Below, piece by piece: positions 1-9,930 of a DNA stretch of 20,722 bases. Each line of letters starts with the position of its first letter. Within the stretch, counting starts at the first letter, position 1. The DNA comes from Clavulina sp. PMI_390 (lineage: Eukaryota > Basidiomycota > Agaricomycetes > Cantharellales > Hydnaceae), in assembly GCA_015039315.1 (NCBI GenBank), contig WIDE01000248.1, positions 1 through 20,722 of the forward strand, in the 5' to 3' direction. The translations under genes and the position numbers were made by a program. The notes under the pieces were generated by a model. It was not told the origin of the DNA and searched no databases. It worked only from the letters and a program-made list of their open reading frames with translations.

Positions 1-380
1 CCCGACCCGAACTCAACGTAGGGAAGAATGGCCGGCAAAGATTGAAAATCATCCCAGGGAGGAGGATGGGGCGCAGCGACCAGCTTGGATCGGACATCAT
101 CAGCTATCCATTGACGGCGAAACGGCAAGCTGATAGCCAGGGACGGATGAGAGGCAATATCAAATCCGCCATCCGTCAAGGTCTTAGCAAGCGCACTAAC
201 ATGTGTAGCAATGTCGCCAGGGTGGAGGGTGACATTCTTTCCAGCTAGAATCTGAGATTGACGATTCCCCCATGGATTCAACCGCTTGTGCGTTGCAAGA
301 TTCATAGTGACATAGCCAATCAGCGCCTCCGCGGCGTCTTGGTTGCCGTTTCCATACGTTGAAAGGACAAAGGCCTCCAT
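1..380 (-). CDS. 5' end of an unrecognised protein gene, paralogue of the gene at 2942-6120 (partial, runs off the left edge)
   Basis: On the minus strand a frame is open from ATG at 380 to base 1, giving 126 residues with no stop. The start is supported by an in-frame stop 54 bases upstream and a TATAAA box at 436-431. The product begins MEAFVLSTYG and carries FRRQW at residues 87-91, continuing WIADD, then AAPHPPPW at 102-109. The complete gene at 2942 has RRSWITDE at residues 87-94 and AAPPPPW at 101-107, so the two align along nearly the whole first exon, including an earlier DAA-x-AL segment. I infer they are paralogues. Function is unknown: no catalytic motif, signal peptide or membrane segment is visible in this part. 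No intron is needed up to the edge; the rest of the gene lies outside the window. Confidence 0.72.
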   Translation of the reverse strand, partial: MEAFVLSTYGNGNQDAAEALIGYVTMNLATHKRLNPWGNRQSQILAGKNVTLHPGDIATHVSALAKTLTDGGFDIASHPSLAISLPFRRQWIADDVRSKLVAAPHPPPWDDFQSLPAILPYVEFGS

Positions 381-430
381 GAGGGGAAAGAGATGCTGTG
401 CTGGGTGGTCACCGTCTTTACGGCGAGTGC

Positions 431-436
431 TTTATA
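431..436 (-). promoter_or_regulatory. TATA box of the left-edge gene
   Basis: On the minus strand the bases read CTATAAAG, about 50 nt upstream of the ATG at 380, a usual fungal TATA-to-ATG distance. A CACGATA/TATCGTG palindrome (443-471) begins 7 bases further upstream. Confidence 0.5.
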
Positions 437-442
437 GCTGGT

Positions 443-471
443 CACGATATGCGTCACCAGTTGCTATCGTG
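443..471. repeat. CACGATA-N15-TATCGTG palindrome, copy 1 (perfect arms)
   Basis: Seven-base arms at 443-449 and 465-471 are exact reverse complements around a 15-nt spacer. It lies directly upstream of the TATA box of the left-edge gene, so it could be a protein-binding site in that promoter. Other copies are at 6459, 12126, 13263, 14322, 14490, 19563 and 20332. Confidence 0.75.
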
Positions 472-1230
472 CACGCTTGCTGTGTTAGTTTGTTCGAGAT
501 GGCAAAGTCTCCCCCAAAATCGGGACAAAGGCGTCGCCGAGCTTCCCAAGCACGCATACACACTGGTCAAGGGGAGGGGAATAAGGGTCGAGCTTTTAAT
601 GACGGGAGTAGATGGTACTGGGGGAGATTTTTACCGCCAAACGACATATATAGAACTGAAGCCATGTGGCAATAGCATTGATTAGCTTGTTTGGCACTGG
701 CGATCTGGTGGCATACATCTGGGATGCGTGCTCTGCTTGTTGGCAGAGCAGACTTTGTACCAACACCACGCTTGTAGCAGTTGAACTTCGCGACCCCTTT
801 GTGAGGCATTGATGATGCTCCCCGCTGATTGGGATATATCTCGCTATCTACGATTCTCCAGAAGAGGCACCCTGGAGGCTTTTACAACTAAGCGCAGCAG
901 ATTAGTTCCCTGTTGTGGAAAGGAGGCAAACGGAATCTTAAGCTGAAGAGTAGAAGCAGTCACATACTCGGGATATCACTTTGACATGTAACTGCTTCGG
1001 TACGCCGACCATGAGTATCCATGAAAGGTAGAGTTTGGTGTGCTTGCGATGACGAGCTGTATATAGGGGACTGGCTGAACCAGATGTTGACCACGTTAGG
1101 AACCAAACCGAAGGAATTGTCTTATATCCCTTTCTATCGTGCATGGGGGACATCTCTTCGGGGAGCTCCTTATTCAAAGTCCTTGATTCACACATATCCC
1201 GACGTGGCTGTGAGATGACTTCATTGTGAA
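472..1230. other. Intergenic stretch without a recognisable gene
   Basis: Short open frames occur on both strands but none has intron signals, a conserved motif or convincing composition. The only clear structure is a hairpin at 729-750: an 8-bp perfect stem (TGCTCTGC / GCAGAGCA) with a 6-nt loop. The region is probably the upstream flank of the minus-strand gene at the left edge. Confidence 0.5.
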
Positions 1231-1236
1231 ATAATC

Positions 1237-2035
1237 TACATCGATAGTCGGGAGAGGTGGTCGAGTCAAGTGCTCTCTCTCGTTTATACGACCCATGTAG
1301 CTTCAAAGACCTTATTACATGTCACGGAGAAGATGTGCTACGGTATATATTCAAGCGCTTTCAAAAAGGGTTGCCGCTGAAAACCAAAGATCTAAACCAA
1401 TGTTTGGGCACGGCGGCCGACCTGAAGCCCCGCTCTTGCTACAATACATCTATCGTTACTCCATGAATCTTATCACGACATTCTGGAGCTTAAAATATAT
1501 CCCCGTATGGTCTCCAGAAGGCTCCCTGATGAAAAAGAAAATCTGGCTCGATGGGTCGGGGACGCCAGTCGACTCAAGCTCCCCCCCCCCCCTTTTTTTT
1601 TTTTTTGCTACCATGGACTTATCCGTACAGATAAACTCCTACTAAGGGCATTTGGAGCATCAGGATATATTCATGCAGTGATGAGATGGTTCGCTTATGC
1701 AAACAAAATCTAGCTCAATGTTTGGGTATAGCGATCAACTCAAGGCTGGTGTCTTGCTACACAACGGATTCATCTTTACTTCAAGGCTATATACGCGAGC
1801 TCTCAGAGCTTGAAGGTATCCTCGCGCACCTGGAAAATGTCTCTACTAGGAAAGAAAAATCTAGCTTATACTCGGGAAAGACGGTTCACTCAAGTGCCCT
1901 CCCTATTTGCTACGACACACCTATCTCGCCACAGGCACTATTATTACGACCCTTTGGAGCTCATATATATCCTCACCCAATATTTACATCCATCCTCTTT
2001 GAAAATAGATATTTAGCTCAATGTTCAATAAGATT
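1237..2035. repeat. Degenerate tandem repeat, about 151-bp period, five copies plus a partial one
   Basis: The anchor word (consensus TAGCTCRATG) recurs at 1237, 1393, 1544, 1711, 1862 and 2014, spaced 156, 151, 167, 151 and 152. A second anchor (TTGGAGCT-like) recurs at 1483, 1652, 1803 and 1954, and a third (TTGCTAC) lies at matching offsets in four units. The 167-bp unit is long because it holds a C12T14 homopolymer run (1581-1606). A period of 151 is not a multiple of three, so a reading frame would rotate with every unit; I take the array as non-coding. It fills part of the gap between the two divergent paralogues. Confidence 0.7.
1581..1606. repeat. C12T14 homopolymer run
   Basis: Twelve C followed by fourteen T, inside the third unit of the 151-bp array. 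It accounts for that unit's extra length and is prone to slippage and sequencing error. Confidence 0.9.
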
Positions 2036-2234
2036 AGTCCAATCGCCCCCCCTCTTCCCTACAACCAAGGTACCTGGACGGGTAGGCTCCCGTTGAGGAG
2101 CCTATTAATGCTCCCGAGACGTATCGCTGATGAGGACAGAAGTTTGTGCTAGGCGTTTAGTAGTAGCCGACTAGACCCTACGGTGTTGAGGTTCGTGGTA
2201 TCGTAACCAACGCGCGCCGACTTTGCAATTTCAG

Positions 2235-2688
2235 GGCGGTTGTCAAATCCCGCTGCCCGGGGCTGTATTGGCATTCTTCGTCATGACCATGCCCGGAGCG
2301 GGTTCAGATGTCTTCGACTTCTACTTTCCTTACCCATTGTCAAAGAAGTGGGGAGCGGAAGGGGGGAGAATTACCGTGGATACTGCGAATAATCTGATCC
2401 TGACTGGTGTCGATATAGGGCAGCATAGGGTCGTGAACACCCGTGTGCATGTCTTCAATGCTCCTGTCGAGGCTCTGGCATGCCTACCACGCGGCGGGAG
2501 CGAAAAGGAATATGATAGAATGCAAAACAGGCCTAGTAAAGCGATCAGAAAAGCACGCCGAGAGTGAATTAGGTTACAAGATAGCCAGCCGCGTTATGCA
2601 ACTGAAAATGACCTAGAACGATTGATGGACATCGAGCAGAGCAAATATGCATACTACCAGCATAGTGACTTCTTCAGAAGCAGGTTTT
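2235..2688 (+). pseudogene. Decayed coding remnant of unknown function
   Basis: A frame opens right after an acceptor-like TTTCAG (2229-2234) and reads as plausible protein to a TGA at 2565-2567 (for example DFYFPYPLSKK, then RITVDTANNLILTG). The same frame then stays open with similar composition (ENDLERLMDIEQSK) to a second TGA at 2686-2688. No intron of workable length removes the first stop. No convincing upstream exon or start codon is seen. I read it as a truncated, once-coding fragment. The family is not recognised and it shows no resemblance to the adjacent gene. A real gene with missed exons remains possible. Confidence 0.3.
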
Positions 2689-2885
2689 GAGCATATACTG
2701 TCCTACCTGCTAGGCTCACGATATGAGATCGGGATACTTATCGTGCGAATACCCGTGTAGATCCATTACAGTGGTTATATGCATGCAAGCCAGGTGACTC
2801 TATGCTGAGACAATGTGAGACACGAGTGCTGATCATTCTCGCTTCAGTGGTATCTGTCCATAGACCAACGCTTTTTAGGAGCGAT

Positions 2886-2910
2886 TCTTTCCCCCTTCAA
2901 GCTCGTCTTC
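2886..2910 (+). promoter_or_regulatory. Pyrimidine-rich tract upstream of the ATG at 2942
   Basis: A CT-rich stretch lies about 30-55 nt before the ATG at 2942. Such tracts often precede transcription starts in fungal genes. No TATA box is evident at a usual distance. Confidence 0.3.
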
Positions 2911-2941
2911 AAACGTGGCACATCTACTGACGTGGAAACTG

Positions 2942-5900
2942 ATGCCTTCCGATCAGGACACTCTAAGCGACTTCTTGAAAGCTTCATTCGACGATGCCGC
3001 TGATGACGCGGCTCAGGCGCTCATGGGCCATGGTGCTCTAGATTTACGTCCAGAAACAGCTGTCGTTGGCAACCTTTTATCGTGGCTCAATCGCTCAAAT
3101 CACCTCATTGACCACAATCAGGTCGAAGAACTCGCGGACAGCATCATCTCGAATGGTTTCCAATATAATGATCTCGATACCATTATATCGATAGCCGTGA
3201 GACGCTCTTGGATCACTGACGAGGCTGTAAGACGTCTGAGAGCGGCGCCACCTCCTCCCTGGGGGAGGGAAGACAACTTGTCTCAGGTTCTGCCCACGTT
3301 GGCCTTGGATGAGAATAAGATTGGTGAAGAATATATCACACCGTTGAGCGGAAGGGTGGGTTCCTTTCTCTGTTTGTTCTCTTTCCGCTTTCTATCCAGC
3401 ATTCCTGCCATCAATGTCGAGTTTGAACAATTGTATCCCCTTCAAATAGGCCCGCATTTTGGCCATTGCGTCTGCTGAGAAAAAGCTCAAGGCTATGATT
3501 GTCGACATCGAAAAGGATCTGGTCGATTCCGATGCCCGCAGCATGCAAAGCGACCTCAGCGATGGGAGCGGTGATGACTACGTGGGATCCGATGAGGACA
3601 TGGAGGAAAGGTCGGCCGTGTCCACTCGTCGGAGGCTTGAGCTGTTGCGCAGTCGCCTGCATACTCTACGGCACTGGCCCGTCGCCTTCTACGATCTTGG
3701 TGTGTTACCCACCCGCTAGTCTAATCCAAGACACCGCTTTTCCGCACTGACAATAGCTTTTAGATACCCTTGAATCACTCCAGGGCTCCCGACTGAATAA
3801 CGTCGAAGCCTACTTCGCCCGCAGTACCCCGACTTCATACCTCCCAACCTCTGCGTTTGATGTCCAAGCGCACTTACTGGGTGGTATTATGGATATTTTG
3901 GACAACAAGTGTCGCGAGCTACTGGACGCACACAAGTACTTAGCTGAACAGGGACTGTGGGACGGCGAGTGCGAAGCATTGGATGTTGAAGCTGTCGCTC
4001 AGGAGAGCATATCGCACGACATTATTGCTTCGATTCAGAGCGCGGGGTGCCTGGACGAGTTCACCTCACTTCTCTTGCAGTACCCGGTCGCGTTGATTGC
4101 ACTTGGCTTCATGTCTCGAATTGGAGGCGAATATACGACTTTGGGACTCACAACAACTTGGCCTCAGATGAAGCTGTTTCCGCTCATGTGGGGTGTAAGT
4201 TTTCCATTCTTCCAGATGAGTCTGACTCTCACTTGCGAATTTCTCAATCAATTATAGCATGTAGCTGTGTATGTGGCATATATGATACCGCGACTCCTTG
4301 CCATGACGTCCAGTGATGTGGAACGCTTCTCGGCATATGAAGGAGAAAATAGGGACGCCCATTGCAGGAAGTGGTTCTTCTACCAGCCTGGCGGGATCAA
4401 GTTATGGTCACGCAGAGCTATGTATATTGCGGACAAGGTCTTTGAGCGTTACTTTGTTGTGGGCAACAACGGCAACAGAAGACTGATGAAGAACTATGGG
4501 GTGTCAGAATCGAAAAAGTTCCTCATTCAATGGAATGCTTATCGAAAGGATCTAGTGGCTAGTCTCGCAAGTTACTGGAAGTTTCTTGTGCCGGAAAGAG
4601 TTCTGGCAGCCATTGTGGATCGAACGGAGTGGTATCTTGATCCCGCACACAGTGTCTTCCATCATTTTCTTGTTATTCCGTCTCCGAGAGCCCTTCAGTG
4701 GATTATGTCGTACATGTCGATAGCTCCGATGGCGCTGGCAGAGGTGAGTGCGCTCATGGAACATCCACGTTTTTGTGCTGTCATTTCTCTTCTGCGTAAT
4801 GTTTCGACCGCGTATCGCACGGTACGAGTTAAAGTGTGGTATCGTGAAGCCTTGAAACGACTGTTTCGTCCAGTGAATATGTGGGTACTAACGTATTCTT
4901 TTTTTCCTTTTCCTTTTTTTCCGTGTAGCTCCAACGATCAGTGGATCCGCTCTCCCATCAGCTACGAAAGTATGAGTCTCAGCTCACCGACTCTGCTTGT
5001 ATCTTCTATAGCGCGGTTTTCCGCTCGCCACGGATTTCTGTGATTAATCCAGGGCGGCGCGGTGATGCGCATTTGGCTGTACGCATTTCATCCTCAGACT
5101 GACGCTCAGAAGGCCGTGTGTATCTCACCTGATAATCCTTGTGCTCTCCAGGTCTTATCTGCGATCGTTCACTGCTCCGGCGGAACATCGTTTATGACTG
5201 CTGATGCTGACGTTAAGACAGTCCAACATCATTGCGGTCCTCTTCTAAGCCCTTACACTGCCCCAGGTGAGGAGCTTAAAGGCCCTCTGCTTCCTGGGAC
5301 CGCTTCATCGGCGGGGACCGACGCTGAGATCACGAGATACTCTTCGAGCATCGGGTTAATTGAACCCAACTGGCTGAGGCTGTTCCAGGAGACTGCAATC
5401 GCTCGGAATCCACAAGCAACTGCGTATCGCTCGCACCTCACCCAAAAACAGAGACTTTCCATCCATCAGGGCGCACCCCCACCGGATCACGAATCCAGGC
5501 TGGTCAAGTCAGTACTGGAGGTCTCGTCAGCGGCTGTTCGCGCCACACGTGATGACAGAAGTGCTTTTGTGTGCAACGCCCTTGTGGCAGTAATAGTGAT
5601 CACTCGATGGAGTCGGCGACTAGTTTATGGCCGAGGGGACCACCCCCATATGCTCCGCGTCAGACAGTATTTAGTGCGCGCTCTGGAACCGTACGGTACT
5701 ACCGGCGCCGGGTTCCAGTTTCCTGACTGTTTCTCCGCGCTCGTGCTGTCGAAGGAGGGGATCCGATGGGTCAATGTGATCACCCCACGTGTTCGTGGCG
5801 TATGTGACTCTGTGGCTGAGCTGGACCAATCAACCCTCCTGCCTCAGGAGGAAGCGGCCTCGTATACTCTTCAAACAAAGCTCAACAGCTCTTCCCTGAA

Positions 5901-6120
5901 GTTCCTACAGGTAAGGGCAGAGGGCAGCAGCCTGTAATCCCCGCATAAATGACTGACCCAACATGTCACCACTATTTATTATCAGGATATTGCGACTCTC
6001 GTTGCTCGTGGGAGCAAACTCCCCCGGCACTTCACCTTTCCTCCCCCTGAGTCCCTTCTACCCCCACGCGATCCTTACAACCCTGACAGATGTGTCAGTG
6101 AGAATCTCATTTGCCAGTGA
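2942..6120 (+). CDS. Seven-exon gene for a 917-residue protein of unknown function
   Basis: My model joins 2942-3355, 3450-3699, 3764-4194, 4258-4872, 4929-5078, 5152-5910 and 5986-6120, ending in TGA. All introns are GT-AG (94, 64, 63, 56, 73 and 75 nt). The frame is kept throughout: five introns are phase 0 and the second is phase 1. Good signals include GTAAGT at 4195, TACTAAC before the acceptor at 4928, and GTAAGG at 5911. Visible traits are a first-exon motif W-I-x-D ... AAPPPPW (residues 90-107) shared with the left-edge gene, a charged helix followed by an acidic Ser/Asp/Glu-rich segment (about 165-191, SDLSDGSGDD), and then a long mostly helical region without membrane spans or known catalytic motifs. 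The family is not recognised. The frame stays open upstream to an acceptor-like TTTTTAG at 2872-2878, so an extra 5' exon cannot be excluded. The match of motif position to the paralogue favours ATG 2942. Confidence 0.78.
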
Positions 6121-6281
6121 GGGGGGCATGTCATAGACTCCTTGGCACCTTTGCGCACGCTGGTGTCTGCATCTCTATAGCAACACCGGCATTTGGTGTG
6201 TCTTTTGGCAGTCGACCAATTGGCATCTTGTGCCTCGTAGTACTATCTCTCCTTATTATGCATGTATTCATACTCTTTTCC

Positions 6282-6287
6282 AATAAA
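6282..6287 (+). terminator. AATAAA poly(A) signal
   Basis: AATAAA lies about 160 nt after the TGA of the seven-exon gene, in AT-rich sequence following a coding-like end. It is a plausible 3'-processing signal for that transcript. Confidence 0.45.
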
Positions 6288-6458
6288 CCCCTATCGCGAT
6301 GCTGGTTTTTCCCGCCTCCTTGTGCGCTCTCGATCTTATATTACGCTCCATTAGAAGATTACATTCAATAAATCCATCTGATAGTCAAGATATCGCATTC
6401 CACACCGCTTCCGCGTTTCCCGGCTCCAGGCCTTGCAATGAGCCACCTGACATCCCTC

Positions 6459-6487
6459 CACGATATCACGGGAACGATGGTATCGTG
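6459..6487. repeat. CACGATA-N15-TATCGTG palindrome, copy 2 (perfect, 8-bp arms when extended)
   Basis: The arms at 6459-6465 and 6481-6487 are perfect; including the next base pair (6458 and 6488) they are 8 bp. The spacer is again 15 nt, with a sequence unrelated to copy 1. It lies downstream of the seven-exon gene, not in any larger repeat I can see. Confidence 0.75.
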
Positions 6488-6810
6488 GGTAGCCGAAACA
6501 CACTGAATCCTTGCATTTGGTCTTTCTTCGGGAAACCCTGAGTCACGAAACTTAGTCTTGTTTCTGATAGGGAGAGTGTGTGGGATTGGCGTTCTCTGTA
6601 TCGGTGTAAGGCCGCCTCCTCGCCAGCATGGACGTCTGCTTCCTTGGTTCCTTCACTCATCGAGTGACCCTTGATCGATTTGAAGTCGATATTTCCTGCT
6701 CTCACGCAGGGTGTACTTCCAGTAGCTTTGATGAGCTCTGCAGTATCCACACCGATATATCCTTGATCAGCGATCGATTGATCATTATAGCGAACTTCGC
6801 AATCACGCAA
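6466..6810 (-). other. Weak open frame with coding-like composition
   Basis: The minus strand is open for 114 residues; the part IGVDTAELIKATG through EADVHAGEEAALHRYRERQ has an amphipathic, charged composition typical of real protein. The end of the frame runs into the palindrome at 6459-6487, which argues that the true end, if coding, is earlier (a GT dinucleotide lies soon after VTQ). It could be a distal exon or decayed 3' part of the gene at 7119-7851, which points the same way. No family is recognised. Confidence 0.2.
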
Positions 6811-7118
6811 GTGGAGTGTGTTTTGATATTTGGATGTACTGAGGTTAGGACTTTAGAGCAGCTAGGAGGGCTGCAAGAGTGTTCGCAAGTATTATTCAGT
6901 TGGGCGAGGTCGTTCCTCATTCCAACTGCAGAATTTCTACAATAGCGTCTACCAAACCACTCACGACACTCCGGCCCGTTCATTCTTTCTTCCAATCGTG
7001 ATCACGGTGCCAGTAGCTGATATGCGAATAGACTTGCAACGAATTAAATAACATTGCACTCAATTTGTATGTTCAAGAAATGACAAGAGAATGTACGGAT
7101 AGAGTAAACCTCAAAGCT
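6811..7118. other. Gap downstream of the 7119-7851 gene
   Basis: The minus strand holds short coding-like patches (for example VVSGLVDAIVEILQ near 6945), broken by stops. They may be decayed exons of the neighbouring minus-strand gene. Nothing firm can be annotated. Confidence 0.25.
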
Positions 7119-7851
7119 CTATTCACTCCATCGCTTCAACAGCCGTGATATTGCCCTCTTGGTTGTCGCGATTGCGCAGAAAATCTCGAACTCCAAAGAT
7201 AACAGATTTAGAAGCCTCCTCTCTGGACCAATAGAGTTAGATATAGATAACATACTAGTTGAAACCTCCACATAAGCAAGTGGGCGCCTTGGAGCTGCCA
7301 GAAGACGCAGGATTTCCTTCTTGCGCTCGCTTCGGTCACCTTCCTTGCGATTGAGCACTTGAGCTGCCAAGTTTGAGCGTTCATCGAAACATTCCAAGCA
7401 GCCAGTGAGATGAATGATTACTCACCGTTCTGCACCTCCATTCGGTCTACTTGTGCCACATTAGGCCCTTGTAGCTCGCGATTCTCGGCGGCACTTGCAA
7501 CGCTTTTGCTGGCACCGCTGCCAGTGGCCGCCTCCAGCACCTCGTCCCTGGTCGTTTTGCCAGCGTCTACAGAGGAATATCATATCAGTATGGTTTCTGG
7601 TCGGAAGTAGCAATAGCGGCTAAGACCACGATCGAAACATAGACTCACCGGAGTTCAGAGCCAACGCATCATGGCTAGCCTGCTCATCTGGATGCTTGTC
7701 GCGCTTCCGTGGAACTAAATAGAGCTCACAGTATGTAGATGCGTGTATCAATAGATAACTCACCCCTTATCTTTATGAAAAGACGAGGCTTGACGAGGGC
7801 AGTCGCGTTCACGCCCCGCAGTTTGCGGCCTCGGGAGCCATCTTGCTTCAT
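7119..7851 (-). CDS. Four-exon gene for a small charged protein of unknown function
   Basis: On the minus strand I join 7851-7764, 7714-7649, 7566-7426 and 7363-7119 (540 nt, 179 residues, stop TAG). All three introns start with GTGAGT, end in TTTAG, TGTAG or GGCAG, are 49-82 nt long, and fall in phase 1 after a G. The two inner exons (66 and 141 nt) are therefore symmetric and could be skipped without a frameshift. The protein starts MKQDGSRGRK, is basic and low in hydrophobic residues, and has a helix-like segment RSERKKEILRLL. In the last exon a GTATGT...CTAAC...CCAG pattern suggests a further short intron. Removing it to a nearby AG gives the more protein-like tail EASKSVIFGVRDF..., ending at the TGA at 7126-7124. 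An in-frame ATG at 7923 is an alternative start. The family is not recognised. Confidence 0.6.
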
Positions 7852-7923
7852 TGTAGCTAGTGTAATAAGAGAGTGGGACCTCATTAGATATAGAAAACTT
7901 GACGACGATTTTGATAGGCACAT

Positions 7924-9070
7924 TCTAGGATTGTGAGTGGGAGGACAGAGGTCGGAGTTTCGAAGGTTGTCACGGTCCAGTCACATGTGCACATCTTCAC
8001 AAATCATTGCAAGTGACGCACATTGCCAAATCTGCTCAGTGCAAACTATTAAGGCGCTTGTTACCTTACCGCTGTACGGCTAGCATAATCTAAACGGCTA
8101 TAGAATGTAGGGATTGTGTGAATATGATTGTCACTCAACATGGACGTTGTGTAGTGGTGTAAGGATGGGTAGAAGGTAGCCTCGTGACATCGCTCACTTC
8201 GCCAATCTTTTACTTCTTTATATTTCATTCTATTCGACGAGCTGCGCCGTCACCCTTAACTATATAGATCGATACGATTCATATGTGGCGTCGAGCCTAC
8301 TGTACATAGGTAGTGACTTGGCGTGACGAGTTCCCCTCGTTGTATATTTTACTGGTTTCTGTCTCCCAAGCATCGTGTGCGCCTATAGCGCACACTACGA
8401 TATACGTGACCATCTAACTGCCGCCTGCAGCGCAGTCCCGGAGCACTCCGAGCTCTAGGCGATCCAATCTCAAATCGAAATCGACGATCGACGTCGAAGC
8501 AGGTGGCAAATCACTCTTGGCAATTCTCAATCGACGCCCGTCTCCTCGAGCGCGATTCACTTAGGGATCAATCCCCAAAACACATCTTACAAGTGGCATA
8601 CACATCTGAAAAAACCGGTCGCTTTTTGGCGTGTTTCCGTGTCTGAAACGGGCACTCTTTACTCGGAATGAGTTTTTGCGCTCGGAGTTTGGCCCTTTTG
8701 GGTGCAAACAAAGGGTCCGACGGTATCTGCTGAGTGCCATGGTCAACAAATTGTGTCAACAGAAAGAAATGAGGCAACAAGACAGGGAGTATCTTCTTGA
8801 AAAAAGGTTACCCACTAAGTGATGAACTGAAAATGACCTAAACAAACGGCAATAGGAAACGGGAGAACAGTCAAAGTGAACAAGTATGAGGAAATGAAAT
8901 GGCGGTGAATGGAGGGGAATTGCTCAAGGCATAAATGTATCAGATGCTTCAAGTACCTGCATGCGTTTCATAATGGTCAAAGAACCGAATGAGAAAAGAA
9001 AAAGAAATGTTGGCGTTTGGCATTATAAACAATAAACAAATATATACGGTCGACTCCACTAGGTAACTAG
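7924..9070. other. Gene-poor stretch
   Basis: No gene can be supported. A strong hairpin lies at 8375-8395 (GTGTGCGC, loop CTATA, GCGCACAC). Overlapping 60-70-residue frames at 8561-8822 occur on both strands and look fortuitous. The left part should contain the promoter of the minus-strand gene ending at 7851, but no clear TATA box was found. Confidence 0.4.
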
Positions 9071-9441
9071 TTACAGCTAGCTGCAGAACTCAGTGCACCC
9101 TACGTATTTTACGAGCCCCACTTTGACAGGTGTCTCCCGCACTGACGTTGTCACGCCCGCTTGTTCGCTGCTGAGGTTCCCAACTTTCGCCCCTCCGCAG
9201 CCCGTGGAACCAGCAGAACCGATTCTGATTTGACGCTACGGTCCAGTCACATTTGTTCCCTATAGTAATAAAAGAACACCATTACCCAGCAAAATCTCTG
9301 ATCATACATGTGTCAATGGGTATGGAAAATGACATCGCCGCACGGTAATGTGCGGCTGTGACTGTGTTTGCGCTCATGCCCTGTCAAAAAGTGTGGCTTG
9401 TAAAATAGTTGGGGTGCACTGAGTTCTGCAGCTAGCTGTAA
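9071..9441. mobile_element. MITE-like element with about 60-bp terminal inverted repeats
   Basis: The ends are inverted copies: the outer 31 bases (TTACAGCTAGCTGCAG...GTGCACCC) match perfectly. The similarity then continues with small differences to about 9130 on the left and from about 9380 on the right. If the element is taken as 9074-9438, with ends CAG...CTG, it is flanked by TA on both sides. That would fit the TA target of Tc1/mariner/pogo-type transposases. It is about 365 bp and has no coding capacity. An internal hairpin lies at 9337-9356 (GCCGCAC, 6-nt loop, GTGCGGC). The superfamily is an inference from the TA dinucleotide only. Confidence 0.75.
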
Positions 9442-9930
9442 GGTTCAATACAAGATTGTAGCCTCGTCAATCCAAGACAAAAGCGCTAACAAAAATTAAT
9501 GAATGGAATAATATAAGTAGACGAAACGGAGTTTAGGGGAAATAGGGTGAGGTCACTGTGTAGAGGGATTCTGCAGGTTACGCCATAGGTCGCCCCATAT
9601 TTGACCTGCCAGTTGGACACTGGCCATGTGCCAGGCGGAATCTACTCGGATCAGAGCCTGCTACGCATCCGAACCTTGGCGCGGTTGCTCACTGAGTCCT
9701 GCAGTACGGAGACGTTCAGAGACACTGGAGTAAACACTGGTAAACACCACAGACTGCGGAGTGCTGCAGAAGTTCATTGGTTCACCATGTGGCGTCATAC
9801 TAACAAATAGACATGAAACTTCATAAGAAAACTATCTAGATAAATAGATCAATAATGAAACCATAGGGCAAGCATGGAGACTTTGAGACAAGAGGCGGTA
9901 GCGTCGTTGTTTGAAGAAAATGCTAAGTCA
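9442..9930. other. Gene-poor stretch right of the MITE
   Basis: A 69-codon plus-strand frame at 9601-9810 has no splice signals or recognisable motif and is not called. I see no other structure. Confidence 0.35.

Noticed and set aside
1..10. CCCGACCCGA at the window start, like the CCCGAC run at 19220-19242
   Set aside because: At the start it is part of an open coding frame and only two units long; no link can be shown.
2126..2160. CTGATGAGGACAGAAG resembling a hammerhead ribozyme core next to a perfect hairpin (2083-2104)
   Set aside because: The second conserved box would have to be GAAA; here it is GAAG, and no matching stem III is found.
8561..8822. Three overlapping 62-70-codon frames on both strands
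   Set aside because: They exclude each other, lack splice signals and resemble nothing known.
2600..8840. A shared 16-mer (AACTGAAAATGACCTA) at 2600 and 8825, and a shared 15-mer (ACGGTCCAGTCACAT) near 7972 and 9239
   Set aside because: One such match in 20 kb is near what chance allows, and the flanks do not align.
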